Positions 1-9,679 of a stretch of DNA of 64,000 nt are shown here, one piece after another. Position 1 is the first letter of the stretch. The number at the start of each line of letters is the position of its first letter. This stretch comes from Sulfitobacter sp. SK012 (GTDB taxonomy: Bacteria; Pseudomonadota; Alphaproteobacteria; Rhodobacterales; Rhodobacteraceae), in NCBI RefSeq assembly GCF_003352085.1, contig NZ_CP025804.1, forward strand, positions 2,976,001-3,040,000, read 5' to 3'. The position numbers and the translations under genes were made by a program. Below the pieces are notes generated by a model, which saw nothing but the letters and a program-made list of their open reading frames with translations, ran no database searches and was not told the DNA's origin.

Positions 1-2
1 TC

Positions 3-236
3 TACGGCGATGACGGGTTCATGAAAAGCGACAACAACGTCATTAATGACCGCAATGTATCATCCAATGACGATGGTACCTTTACCGCATTTTTCGGATC
101 CGAAGCAGCGTGTGGTACAAAAGAAAATCGCGTTGATATCAGCGATGGTTGGAATTTCTTGCTTCGTATTTACAGACCAGGGTCTGAAATTTTATCCGGA
201 GAATACACTCTGCCGGAGGTTTCTACGTTAGAGTAA
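3..236 (+). CDS. DUF1214-like protein, C-terminal fragment
   Basis: The reading frame is open from the window edge to the TAA at 234-236, so only the last 77 codons are visible. The end pattern, an acidic DDGT strand followed by GWNFLLRIYRPGSEIL and a Leu-Pro-Glu-Val tail, resembles the conserved end of DUF1254/DUF1214 proteins (LRLYWP, then a Gly-x-x-x-PP-x-V tail). Those proteins are of uncertain biochemical function and are often exported. The start and N-terminal domains lie outside the window. The assignment rests on the tail pattern only. Confidence 0.5.
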   Translation, partial: YGDDGFMKSDNNVINDRNVSSNDDGTFTAFFGSEAACGTKENRVDISDGWNFLLRIYRPGSEILSGEYTLPEVSTLE

Positions 237-555
237 AGACCAACAGTGCGATGGCCGGCGGCTTGGTTTGTGGGCGACAGTTGTGCCCGCGTGGTCTTGC
301 GGCATGCACCTACATCCAGTCTAGTGAAACTGCACCGCTGCGCTGGACGAACTGGGTAATGGCCGAGACTGATGGCTACGGTAATCCCATGTCCTGCGTT
401 GCCGCCGGTGGGCTATTGACCCAAAGCTTTCAATTCCCCAACACGCGCCAACACGCGGCGAATGTCTCCGATTGATGAACTAGCGCGGGCTACAGTTTGG
501 ACGGGCACTACGGTGGTTTCACTTACAACAGTTGTTCGGATACTTTGGCTGCAGG
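237..555. other. Intergenic stretch without a supported gene
   Basis: This stretch lies between the end of the DUF1214-like frame and the end of the patatin gene, so both neighbours are transcribed into it. No frame has a ribosome binding site and protein-like composition together. The one structure seen is a perfect tandem duplication of the 10-mer CCAACACGCG at 438-457. No terminator hairpin was recognised. Confidence 0.5.
438..457. repeat. Tandem 10-bp duplication
   Basis: CCAACACGCG occurs twice back to back (438-447 and 448-457) in non-coding DNA. This looks like simple replication slippage; no function is implied. Confidence 0.6.
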
Positions 556-1377
556 TCACGTCAAGAATTGATCAATCTGCGCTTTCACTTGATCTTTTAG
601 CCCTACTGTTTGAGCGAGAATTTCTTTGGTTTTCAAAAAATCCAACGAGCGGTAGCTGTCCACAGGGGGCCGCAGCAAAGCTGTCTTAGGATGTTTCGTC
701 GCCGCGTACTGAACAATTGTCATCTGCATGATTTGGCTTGAGGCATACATCGCATCGATTTTATTGGGCCGCGCAGCGTCAGAGCCGTGCGAGCCACCTG
801 AGACATCGACGGCGATCACATGTTGTGCTTGGTCTTGTAGGATATCCAACGGGCAAGGATTGGTGGCGCTTCCGTCGATGTAGAAACGTCCCTCACGTTC
901 AACAGGCAAAAACACTGCCGGCATTGCAGCAGAGGCTGCCATTGCTGACAAAAGGGACCCGCCTTCAAAAACAGTTGTGCTTTGACGGTAGTAATCTGTC
1001 GCGGCAATCTTGAGGGGGATGGCAAGCTCGGCGAATGTATCTGGGATCGCTTCAGGTAAGAACGTCTTCAAGATGCGCTCTAAATTCAACTCGCCGATGC
1101 GGGGCCCGCCATCACGAAAGAAATCCCCGAGGCTAGACGGGCGAACCTTGAAAATATTGCCCATCAAGGTCATTGGGCTGCTGATCTTGCTGTAGATGTG
1201 ATCAGTGATCGCGTCGGCGGACATACCTGCGCAGGCGGCAGCCCCAATGATGGAACCGATTGACGTACCTGCGATAAGGTTAGGCTTAAGTCCCAATTCA
1301 TCAAAAGCTCTGACAACGTGGATATGAGCTAATCCGCGCGCGCCGCCTGCGCCCAAAGCGAGAGCAATCTTATCCAT
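556..1377 (-). CDS. Patatin-like phospholipase (RssA type)
   Basis: A 273-residue serine acyl hydrolase of the patatin family, expected to hydrolyse phospholipid or other lipid esters with a Ser-Asp dyad. The glycine-rich oxyanion loop GAGGARG lies at about residues 9-15. The nucleophile elbow GTSIG is at about 38-42 and the acidic partner sits in DGSATNP near 169. The length and the absence of a signal peptide or beta-barrel match the short cytoplasmic RssA/YchK type. AGGACA stands upstream of the ATG. It begins 15 bp after the stop of the upstream membrane hydrolase gene, so the two probably form a lipid- or ester-related operon. The substrate is unknown. Confidence 0.88.
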   Translation of the reverse strand: MDKIALALGAGGARGLAHIHVVRAFDELGLKPNLIAGTSIGSIIGAAACAGMSADAITDHIYSKISSPMTLMGNIFKVRPSSLGDFFRDGGPRIGELNLERILKTFLPEAIPDTFAELAIPLKIAATDYYRQSTTVFEGGSLLSAMAASAAMPAVFLPVEREGRFYIDGSATNPCPLDILQDQAQHVIAVDVSGGSHGSDAARPNKIDAMYASSQIMQMTIVQYAATKHPKTALLRPPVDSYRSLDFLKTKEILAQTVGLKDQVKAQIDQFLT

Positions 1378-1392
1378 AGTGGTGTCCTGAAT

Positions 1393-3042
1393 TCAGATGG
1401 GGGATGCGACAAAATCCGTATAAAGCACTTTCAACCGCTCAGTATCGTCTGCTGTCCAGTTTGGTGGATCGGTGACCGTCAGCCAACCGTCGATGTATTC
1501 GAGCGCATCATAGGTATGCCCATATCCTGACGGTGGGGATGTGGCCATCGGCACATCAAAGCCAACCTGAAGGAACGTCACTATTGGATACCAGTCAAAA
1601 TATGGTGCCACATCTCTGCCACGGATTTTGCCCAGCCAATCGGGACGGCGAAAAGCTAGCCTGGGTGAGAAAAATACCATTGGATCGCTCGCATGTTGCA
1701 GATAAAGCAAACGCATCCTGCCCCATTCACCCCCAGCCGGCACAGCGATCCCGTCTTGGTTCATAAACCGGACAAGTGCACCATCACGGTATTCGGGTAA
1801 CCATGCAGGGCTGCCTTCATTACGGCTTGCGGTGATCCTTGCCCAGACCGTACTGGCAAAGGGTGGGCCACTCCAAAGGGCGCCGTCAATAGGATCTGCG
1901 AAAACGGTTACCAAATCTGCGGAAGCCTCAGACCCTAGCGCGCCTAGGCTTAACCCGAAAAGGTAGAGCTTGGGGCGCGTATCCTTGGGCAATTTGGTCC
2001 AATAGTTGTAGACCTCATCAAACAATGCACGTGCAGCGAGGCGGGACCGATCAGGTTCCACCATGATCGACAGCCAGCTTGGGACATAGGTATATTGAGT
2101 GGATACAATCGCGATGTCACCATCGTGCAGATAGGTCACAGGCTCGACCGCCGCCGGGTCAAGCCATCCGGTGCCTGTGGGCGTGGCGACGATCAACACA
2201 GATCGGTCAAACCCACCAAAGTTGATAAGATCCTCCAGCGCGACCTTTGCGCGCGCTTCAAAATCATCTCCGGACCCGAAGCCCGCGAACACGCGGATAG
2301 GCTCCAGCGCAACGCGCCCCGTAAACGCAGCGATGTCAGCCTGGGACGGGCCTGTTACCAAAAAATCTTTGCCGTTTTTGCCAACATCGTTCCAATCTAT
2401 TGCTGAGTTTGATCCGCCAGACGCAAGTCCGTTGGTCGGAAGCGTTACCCCTTCCGAAGTGCGCTCATCAATCTCTGCAAAGACTTCATCAGCCAAGCGC
2501 AGCACCTTTTTAACGACAAAGTTGTCGACCACAGCAAAGACCAAAAACGCCACCAACAATACACCGGACCCGATGGCCAAGTTTCGTGGCAAAACACGCC
2601 CAAGCCATCCGATTATTTTGTGCGCAAGCCAGATGATACAGCGAAAGGTAAAGATCAAAACCAATGCGACAGCGAACGCAATGCCAGCGACTGTCCAAGG
2701 ATAACCTGTGTCCACGGCCGGCATATCCATCAGGGATCGGATAGAATTTTGCCACGTCGCGATCCGGCTAAACGTCGCAATAGCAAGCGCGATGCTGATC
2801 AAGGCCAACACCCAGTTCACCATCAACTGACGAGACAGTGGAAAATCAGGCCCGCCTAACCACAACCAAGCGAAATGAAGGCCCTTGCCTGTTCCGTAAC
2901 CAACGGCAAAGGCCAAACCGCCCAACACGCCTTGTGCTTCTGGAATGCGCGGCAGCAATGAAGGGGTGAGTGACGCACATAAGAACAGAAGTCCGACAAA
3001 CAGACCAAAAACCGAAAACGATTCGATGAGCCTTTTGAGCAT
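1393..3042 (-). CDS. Membrane alpha/beta-hydrolase family protein (COG4425/DUF2319)
   Basis: A 549-residue protein. The first half carries about five or six hydrophobic segments, and the C-terminal half is a serine-hydrolase domain with the elbow GLSLG. This is the two-part layout of the COG4425 family (membrane N-terminus plus catalytic domain). I chose the ATG at 3042 because GGAG stands 7 bases before it; the longer frame to 3114 adds 24 residues without a binding site. It is transcribed just ahead of the patatin gene, so two esterase-type enzymes are likely co-expressed. The substrate is not known for the family. Confidence 0.82.
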   Translation of the reverse strand: MLKRLIESFSVFGLFVGLLFLCASLTPSLLPRIPEAQGVLGGLAFAVGYGTGKGLHFAWLWLGGPDFPLSRQLMVNWVLALISIALAIATFSRIATWQNSIRSLMDMPAVDTGYPWTVAGIAFAVALVLIFTFRCIIWLAHKIIGWLGRVLPRNLAIGSGVLLVAFLVFAVVDNFVVKKVLRLADEVFAEIDERTSEGVTLPTNGLASGGSNSAIDWNDVGKNGKDFLVTGPSQADIAAFTGRVALEPIRVFAGFGSGDDFEARAKVALEDLINFGGFDRSVLIVATPTGTGWLDPAAVEPVTYLHDGDIAIVSTQYTYVPSWLSIMVEPDRSRLAARALFDEVYNYWTKLPKDTRPKLYLFGLSLGALGSEASADLVTVFADPIDGALWSGPPFASTVWARITASRNEGSPAWLPEYRDGALVRFMNQDGIAVPAGGEWGRMRLLYLQHASDPMVFFSPRLAFRRPDWLGKIRGRDVAPYFDWYPIVTFLQVGFDVPMATSPPSGYGHTYDALEYIDGWLTVTDPPNWTADDTERLKVLYTDFVASPI

Positions 3043-3450
3043 GTTATTCTCCAACGTGTGTCCCAAGCGTACGTATACACCGCAGGTTCCGCTGTGAGCG
3101 AGGGATTTTCGCAATCGGAACGCATTATCGAATTCCCCTTGGGATTTGAGTTTGCCTGCGGGCCGTTTGTGGACTTTGACACCAATGAACGGACGGATTG
3201 GAAACGACCTGTCCAGCAGCGGTCAAACAGCAGAACATTCGGCCTGGCCGGAAACCGAAGCCCCCCTGCAGTGCGCCGTTTGTGCTCGTCTACTAGCCGC
3301 ACTTGCATCGGGCTTTTTGTCCCACGTTGCAGTCGCTATGCTGGGGTTTGAGAGAACGTTTCTAGACCTCTTTTGTTAAATATCTAGTTTGGGCCCAAAG
3401 CGATCCATGCTGCAATTTGGGCCACCCTTGCAATGCTGAACAGACGGACG
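3043..3450. other. Intergenic stretch, probable promoter of the hydrolase-patatin pair
   Basis: This is the 5' side of the leftward 1393-3042 gene and the 3' side of the leftward winged-helix gene. Overlapping open frames here have no binding sites and no recognisable protein pattern. No clear hairpin terminator was identified. Confidence 0.4.
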
Positions 3451-4641
3451 CTACCGCCCTTCATTCAGAAACGAATGGATTTCGCTCATCAGTTTCTCCC
3501 AGCTTTTTTCTTGCGGAAGAGGGACATGATTTCGGCTTTCTAGTGCGACATACTTGGCATTTGGGATCTCACTCGCAAGAAGGCGACCCTGTTCAATAGG
3601 CTGAATGGCGTCCGAAATTGCGTGGATGACCAATGTCGGAACGGAAATAGATCCCAATATGGCTTTGACGCTGAACCTATCTACAATTTGTCGCAAGCAA
3701 GCGGCGTTTTCCGGGGAAATTGTCTCGTACTGCATTCTCACAAAGCTATCCATCTGCTCTGTCGTTGCGTCTGGCATGAACAATGACGAAAAGGCATTTA
3801 CAAAGGGACTGTTTGCTTTTCCCCAACCCGCCCTAACTAGGCTTAGAATTGTGTCTTCGTCGACGTCATCACTTGAGGCATCTCTTAATGCGCGCCCTTC
3901 AGCATATCCGCCATATATGATCATCCGGCTGACGCGCTCGGGATACCTTTGGGCAAATTGTATGGCCACAGGGACTGCTTGCGAGGCAGCAAAAATAGGA
4001 AATTTCTGCAGGTTGTTTGCATCTGCGACGGCTTTTAGATCGTCGGTAAACGCGTCTAAATCGGCCGCAGTCAGGTCGCGAGATGACAAACCGGTCCCTC
4101 GCTGATCGTAACGATAAAGCGTGTGCTGCTTTCCAAGCGTCTCGATCAAGGGCCTCCAAACGGGGCTGTACCAGTCAAGCTCTAGATGAGATAGCCAATG
4201 CCCCACTCTAAGAAGTGGCGGGCCTTGGCCACTCTTTGCATAGGCAATCTTTGCATCGTGAGAGGACGGAGTGAATTGAATCGATTGAGAAATTGCGTGA
4301 TCATCTGAAGATGGCTTAGTGCCGGACGGCAAGCCCTTATGAACTTCAGAAACCAACTGAAAGCCCCGACCATGTATGGTCTTGATGATTGCCTGTTCCC
4401 GCCCCGTATCACCAACGGCCTTACGGGCCGCATTAATACGGGCACTGATCGTTGCATCTGAAACGGACAATCCACGCCAAACGGTTTGAACCAACTCATC
4501 TTTGGTTACCAAACGACCTTCACTTTGGGTCAACAAAAGCAAGAGTTCAAAAACCTGAGGTTCGACGTGAACAAGTTTCTCGTCGCGAAGAAACGTGTGT
4601 TTCGCCGGATCGATTGAACAATTCGCAAACTGATAGGTCAT
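3451..4641 (-). CDS. Winged-helix (OmpR/CadC-type) regulator fused to alpha/beta hydrolase
   Basis: A 396-residue fusion. Residues 1-100 form an OmpR/PhoB-like winged helix (FELLLLLTQSEGRLVTKDEL, then ISARINAARKAVGD and the wing GRGFQLV). Residues 130-390 form an alpha/beta-hydrolase fold. The expected nucleophile elbow GxSxG reads AASQA near residue 220. The later DAIQP and SRNHV segments could supply the acid and histidine. With the flanking glycines gone, the domain may be a weak enzyme or a ligand-sensing module. There is no membrane segment, unlike CadC. The start is uncertain: the ATG at 4641 fits the domain boundary but lacks a clear binding site, and an ATG at 4716 is possible. It diverges from the 61-residue gene at 4795. 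Confidence 0.75.
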   Translation of the reverse strand: MTYQFANCSIDPAKHTFLRDEKLVHVEPQVFELLLLLTQSEGRLVTKDELVQTVWRGLSVSDATISARINAARKAVGDTGREQAIIKTIHGRGFQLVSEVHKGLPSGTKPSSDDHAISQSIQFTPSSHDAKIAYAKSGQGPPLLRVGHWLSHLELDWYSPVWRPLIETLGKQHTLYRYDQRGTGLSSRDLTAADLDAFTDDLKAVADANNLQKFPIFAASQAVPVAIQFAQRYPERVSRMIIYGGYAEGRALRDASSDDVDEDTILSLVRAGWGKANSPFVNAFSSLFMPDATTEQMDSFVRMQYETISPENAACLRQIVDRFSVKAILGSISVPTLVIHAISDAIQPIEQGRLLASEIPNAKYVALESRNHVPLPQEKSWEKLMSEIHSFLNEGR

Positions 4642-4794
4642 GGGCCATTGAACAGGTTTCAGGCCGCTACACTCAAGAGCTTTCCTAGGAAATCGCGAAA
4701 ATTTTGGAAATGGCAAAGAATTCTAAAGGTCCTCTTCAAGCTTGAGCGCATGTTTCAAGCGTAGATAAATTCACGCAATTTCAGGAGAACCGCC

Positions 4795-4980
4795 ATGGGA
4801 CATAATGAAAATCCAGACATCAAACTACGCCCAGATGGGTCAATCGACATCGCGCATTATATGATGATTGGGCGGCAAAAGCGCGCTGAGCAAGCACAGT
4901 TTCTTGCCAAGAATTTTCGCCCCAAGCGCAAGCCTATTTCATTTCGATTTTGGTCCTTGGGTGCTCCTGGCACCCCTTGA
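4795..4980 (+). CDS. Small conserved-looking protein of unknown function
   Basis: A 61-residue protein preceded by AGGAG at good spacing. It contains the phrase RPDGSIDIAHY and a basic, alpha-helical middle (GRQKRAEQAQFLAKNF). I have the impression that similar short proteins occur in rhodobacters, but I cannot name a family. It has no signal peptide or membrane segment. It is divergent from the winged-helix/hydrolase gene, with a shared control region of about 150 bp, so it could be that regulator's target. A hairpin overlaps its last codons (4959-4975). The function is unknown. Confidence 0.7.
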   Translation: MGHNENPDIKLRPDGSIDIAHYMMIGRQKRAEQAQFLAKNFRPKRKPISFRFWSLGAPGTP

Positions 4981-5095
4981 GGTCAAAAAGATATGTGCTG
5001 CATCAAGGGTGAGGCCTGCTCCTGATTTGAAAAGGCACATATAGACCCCAGAAGCCGAAAAGCGCCTTTCACAGGCAATTCTACGACTTCTGGGG
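4959..5095 (+). ncRNA. Run of three hairpins after the 61-residue gene (candidate structured 3' RNA)
   Basis: There are three consecutive inverted repeats. The first is GGGTGC at 4959-4964 with GCACCC at 4970-4975. The second is ATATGTGC at 4991-4998 with GCACATAT at 5035-5042, with an inner ATCAAGG/CCTGAT pairing. The third is CCCCAGAAG at 5046-5054 with CTTCTGGGG at 5087-5095. None is followed by a strong T-run. It may be a processed 3' UTR or a small RNA; this is inferred from base pairing only. Confidence 0.3.
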
Positions 5096-5338
5096 AGTTT
5101 GCATTGATTCAGCATAATTTCATCGCTTGCTGGCAACTGCAACGAAACGAGTTGTCTGTGGTATCGCTGTGGCCTCGGGCTCATTCACCAAGCAAGGGTG
5201 CGATAAGCCAAAACATGTGCCTTGGGGCTTCATAACCCACCTGATCGGCCAGCGAAGCAAAAAGCCCCAAAAATCACAGACCGACGTAGTTCCAAGCAGC
5301 GGAACTTTCTAATTGCGATCGATCTCGGCGGCCGAATT
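5096..5338. other. Spacer downstream of tmoW with a long-loop inverted repeat
   Basis: TTGGGGCTT at 5222-5230 pairs with AAGCCCCAA at 5262-5270 across a 31-base loop. A shorter AGTTCC/GGAACT hairpin lies at 5288-5306. Both are downstream of the leftward tmoW stop and may mark the 3' end of the tmoXVW transcript. No gene is supported here. Confidence 0.35.
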
Positions 5339-7324
5339 TCAGCTCAAACCTAGTGTTTTCTTACGGTCTTCGGCCCACTTCAGCAGCGTCATGTCAAAGG
5401 TCAGCGCCATGAGGGACACGCAGATACCAAGCACGAAGTTCTTGCCAAGATCGGTCCCGGCCAGTGTTCGTTGCAGTTCTTGACCCAAATCTTGCGTGCC
5501 AATAAATGCGGCGATGATGACCATGAAAAACGCGAACATGATGGCTTGGTTGAACCCGACAGCCATCACGGGCAAAGCCAACGGCAGTTGCACGCTAAAC
5601 AGCTTTTGCATGCGCGTCGCACCGGCCATATCCGCAGCCTCTGTCATCTCAAGTGGAACCGTGCGCAGGCCTTCGATCGTATAGCGAACCAAAGGTACCA
5701 TGGCAAAGATAAGAATTGAGAAAATCACCGCGATATCTGTGATGCCAAACAGCATGATAGCTGGAATCAAATAGACAAAGCTTGGGAAGGTTTGCGCCGT
5801 ATCGCAGACGAGCAAGGCGCGTTTTGACCACTTCTCAGAGCGTGCCGCGACAATGGCGAGGGGCAGTCCGATTAGGGCTGCGAGCGACACCGCAGAGATC
5901 ACGGAATAGAGCGTAATCACTGAGCGGTCCCACCATCCTGACAGAGCAACAAAACTAAAGAAAACCGCCGCCAGAATGCCCTGACGCCTGCCCCCCAACC
6001 AAAGCGCGAAGGCCGTGATCAGCAGGATGAGCGCCGGTGTCGGGATCGACAAAAGGAAATTGCGGAAGGGGATCAACACCTGCACGTTCAAAAAGGCGCG
6101 CAAGAAGTAGGTTGTCGATTTTACTGCTTCGATATTCAGGAAGCCTTTGATCAGGTTATCGAGCTCTTTGCCCTGCGAGAAGTTCTGCTTGCGGCCCAGA
6201 GATTGCGCCTCTGGAATGACCTGCGACACCAAGACAAAGAACACAAACAACGCGATCGCTAACAGCAGAGCGAGGTGCTTTTTCCACCAAGGCGTGCCCT
6301 TTTCGAAATGCTGCGGCTGTTTAACGACCCATGCCTTGGACATGCGGTCCAGCATAACCGCGAGCAAAACAATGGTGATGCCGATCTCAAAGGAGCGTCC
6401 CAGCTTAAAGCTACCCATCATCGCAAGCAGTTTGGCACCCAGGCCAGGCATACCGATAAAGGCCGTTAGAACCACCATCGCCAAACACAGCATGATGACT
6501 TGGTTCACGCCGACTAGGATCTCTGTCCGCGCTGAAGGTAGGTACACGTGGCGCAAAAGCTGCCATTTTGTACAGCCGCTCATGTTCCCGGCCTCGACCA
6601 CTTCAGGTGAAACTTTTTGGAGCCCCAGCGTCGTCATCAGGATCATCGGCGGAATGGCATAGATTGTCGTGGCCACTGCCCCTGCTGTCGGGCCGACCTT
6701 GAAAAAGATCACAGCCGGCAAAAGATAGGTAAAGAACGGCAACGTTTGGAGCACAGACAAAACAGGCTTCAGCGTGCGATCGAGCCAAGGTTTCTTCCAC
6801 GCAAGGATACCGAGGGTCAGTCCGATGATGAAAGCCAGAGGTGCCGCAACGACCAGCACTGACATGGTCTCCATCGCGATTTTCCACTGGCCAATCAGGG
6901 CGGTCCATATGAATGTTCCAGAGCCCAAAAGCGCCATGCGCCACCCGCCCAGATAGTAACCGAGTACACCTGTAACAGCTGCGACCGCGGTCCATGGGAT
7001 AGGGCCAAGATTGGGCCAGCGCTTTTTGCCATACATCAGGTTCCCGGTGGTATCCAAAAGCCATTGCAGCCCTTCGGTCAGCCAGCGGGTCAACTTAAGC
7101 AGACCCATGTCGTCTTTGACGAAGTTAAATATGAGATCCAGCCAAACCGCAAAGGGTGGGATCATGGTCTCAGGTAAACGAAAGAGCGCCTCGGGCAGCA
7201 GACCCATATATTGTACTGCCGTCAGAACCACTGCCAGAACCACAAAGCTCAATGCAACTTGGTTCCGGGTGATCCCCTGCGCGCCTGCTGGCGTGGCTTC
7301 GAGGTTACCTACAACGTCTGCCAT
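5339..7324 (-). CDS. tmoW: TMAO ABC transporter, double permease subunit TmoW
   Basis: A 661-residue inner-membrane permease of the ProW/OpuAB class. It contains two homologous permease units, each with its own EAA-type loop: VVEAGNMSGCTKWQLLRHVY in the first half and MTEAADMAGATRMQKLFSVQ in the second. Single-unit ProW proteins are about half this length. The fused double permease, the neighbouring genes and the link to tmm/tdm point to TMAO import, as known for roseobacterial TmoXVW, rather than glycine betaine. Its ATG overlaps the tmoV stop by one base (TGATG), which implies translational coupling. Glycine betaine specificity is the main alternative. Confidence 0.87.
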   Translation of the reverse strand: MADVVGNLEATPAGAQGITRNQVALSFVVLAVVLTAVQYMGLLPEALFRLPETMIPPFAVWLDLIFNFVKDDMGLLKLTRWLTEGLQWLLDTTGNLMYGKKRWPNLGPIPWTAVAAVTGVLGYYLGGWRMALLGSGTFIWTALIGQWKIAMETMSVLVVAAPLAFIIGLTLGILAWKKPWLDRTLKPVLSVLQTLPFFTYLLPAVIFFKVGPTAGAVATTIYAIPPMILMTTLGLQKVSPEVVEAGNMSGCTKWQLLRHVYLPSARTEILVGVNQVIMLCLAMVVLTAFIGMPGLGAKLLAMMGSFKLGRSFEIGITIVLLAVMLDRMSKAWVVKQPQHFEKGTPWWKKHLALLLAIALFVFFVLVSQVIPEAQSLGRKQNFSQGKELDNLIKGFLNIEAVKSTTYFLRAFLNVQVLIPFRNFLLSIPTPALILLITAFALWLGGRRQGILAAVFFSFVALSGWWDRSVITLYSVISAVSLAALIGLPLAIVAARSEKWSKRALLVCDTAQTFPSFVYLIPAIMLFGITDIAVIFSILIFAMVPLVRYTIEGLRTVPLEMTEAADMAGATRMQKLFSVQLPLALPVMAVGFNQAIMFAFFMVIIAAFIGTQDLGQELQRTLAGTDLGKNFVLGICVSLMALTFDMTLLKWAEDRKKTLGLS

Positions 7325-8340
7325 CAGCCTGCTTCCAACAAGATTTCAAGGGCGGCTGCACGGTTCATACCGCCGATTATCTTGCCGTCTGACGCCACCG
7401 GAATGATATCGCGATCGTCTTGCACCAGAAGCCGCGCAAGGTCTTTCACGGACGCTTTAGCATCCACAGGCTCGCCGCTGCCGGTTTCCTTGGACGTCGC
7501 CAGAACACCTGCATGTACGACGCGGGCCTTATCGATGTCTTCGGTGAATTTACGGACGTATTCCGTCGCAGGGTGCAACACGATTTGATCTGGCGTGTCG
7601 CACTGTTCAACCGCGCCGTTTTTCATAATCGCAATGCGGTCAGCAAGGCGCAGCGCCTCGTCGAAATCATGGGTGATAAACACGATGGTTTTGTTCAAAA
7701 GGCCTTGGAGTCGTAAGAACTCATCCTGCATTTCGCGGCGGATCAGTGGATCCAGCGCCGAGAACGGCTCATCAAGAAACCAGATGTCTGGTTCAATCGC
7801 GAGGCTGCGGGCGATGCCGACCCGTTGCTGTTGGCCGCCAGAAAGTTCACGCGGGAAATACTCCTCGCGCCCCTCAAGGCCGACCAGCTTGATCACTTCC
7901 AGCGCACGCGCGCGCCGTGCATGTTTATCCTGTCCGCGCATCTCAAGCGGAAAGGCCACATTGTCCAACACAGTGCGGTGCGGCAACAAGCCAAAGCTCT
8001 GGAACACCATGCCCATCTTGTTGCGTCTCAACTCGATCAGCTCTTTTTCGGTAAGGGACATGATGTCTTGCCCTTCAACCTCAATCGAGCCGCCTGTAAT
8101 TTCATGGAGCCGCGAAAAGCAGCGCACGAGAGTGGATTTTCCTGAGCCCGAGAGGCCCATAATTACCAGCATCTCGCCGCGGGTGACCTCAATCGAGACG
8201 TCCTTGACGCCTGCGATATATCCATCTGCTTGAATGTCATCAAAGCTATGCCCCGCCGGCATTTTCTTTAGATAAGCTTCGGGCCTTGCTCCGAAGATCT
8301 TCCACACATTTTTGCAGGAAATTACCGTATCGGCGGTCAT
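7324..8340 (-). CDS. tmoV: TMAO ABC transporter, ATP-binding subunit TmoV
   Basis: A 338-residue ATPase of the ProV/OpuAA class that energises TmoW. Walker A GLSGSGKST is near residue 62. The signature LSGGQQQRVGIARSL is near 166 and Walker B FLDEPFSALD near 187. The H-loop lies in FITHDFDEAL. After about residue 260 it has a C-terminal regulatory stretch ending in GKIIGGMNRAAALEILLE, like the CBS-type tails of osmoregulatory transporters. It is the middle gene of tmoXVW; about 100 bp containing two hairpins separate it from tmoX. Confidence 0.9.
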   Translation of the reverse strand: MTADTVISCKNVWKIFGARPEAYLKKMPAGHSFDDIQADGYIAGVKDVSIEVTRGEMLVIMGLSGSGKSTLVRCFSRLHEITGGSIEVEGQDIMSLTEKELIELRRNKMGMVFQSFGLLPHRTVLDNVAFPLEMRGQDKHARRARALEVIKLVGLEGREEYFPRELSGGQQQRVGIARSLAIEPDIWFLDEPFSALDPLIRREMQDEFLRLQGLLNKTIVFITHDFDEALRLADRIAIMKNGAVEQCDTPDQIVLHPATEYVRKFTEDIDKARVVHAGVLATSKETGSGEPVDAKASVKDLARLLVQDDRDIIPVASDGKIIGGMNRAAALEILLEAG

Positions 8341-8356
8341 CGTATTGCTCTCCCCT

Positions 8357-8377
8357 CACCGGTTTCAATGACCGGTG
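8357..8377 (-). promoter_or_regulatory. Hairpin in the tmoX-tmoV spacer, near the tmoV start
   Basis: CACCGG at 8357-8362 and CCGGTG at 8372-8377 form a perfect 6-bp stem with a 9-base loop, lying 16 bases before the tmoV ATG. It may shape RNA decay or tmoV translation. This is inferred from pairing only. Confidence 0.4.
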
Positions 8378-8384
8378 TTTAAAA

Positions 8385-8411
8385 CGCCCGCCCGAAGTAT
8401 AACCCCGGGCG
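8385..8411 (-). terminator. Partial terminator or processing hairpin between tmoX and tmoV
   Basis: On the minus strand CGCCCG (8411-8406) pairs with CGGGCG (8390-8385) and is followed directly by TTTT. Such hairpins after a binding-protein gene often let the periplasmic subunit be made in excess over the membrane subunits. The stem is short, so read-through into tmoV is expected. Confidence 0.45.
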
Positions 8412-8442
8412 AGCGAATAGCATTTATAAAATTTGGAACGAC

Positions 8443-9423
<981 letters not shown>

Positions 9424-9621
9424 TTATACGTGGACAGTGGGTCAACAAGACCGCGCCGAAAGATCAACTGATTCCTCAAAATCCCAATCGTGCTCCATGG
9501 TGTACAGTCTTGCAGGATTTTCCCTTCAATCAAGTTTTTTTCTTAACAAGATACATCAAAGCCAGCCACATCTTGCCAAAAACTTGATAGTAGGTCCGAT
9601 TCAAAGGGTGATAGGTCGGGT

Positions 9622-9650
9622 TTGAGAGGGACATTATCCCTGTATTTAAT
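9622..9650 (+). promoter_or_regulatory. Possible promoter of mgdABCD
   Basis: TTGAGA at 9622-9627 and TTTAAT at 9645-9650 are 17 bp apart, and a GGGA-cattA-TCCC palindrome lies between them (9628-9640). The -10 match is weak. The position, 30 bp before the mgdA ATG, is suitable. Confidence 0.3.
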
Positions 9651-9679
9651 ATGATTTGCCCAACGGAGGGTCCGATTTC

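Noticed and set aside
251..475. 74-codon plus-strand frame
   Set aside because: It has no binding site and no recognisable pattern, and includes the tandem 10-bp slippage repeat.
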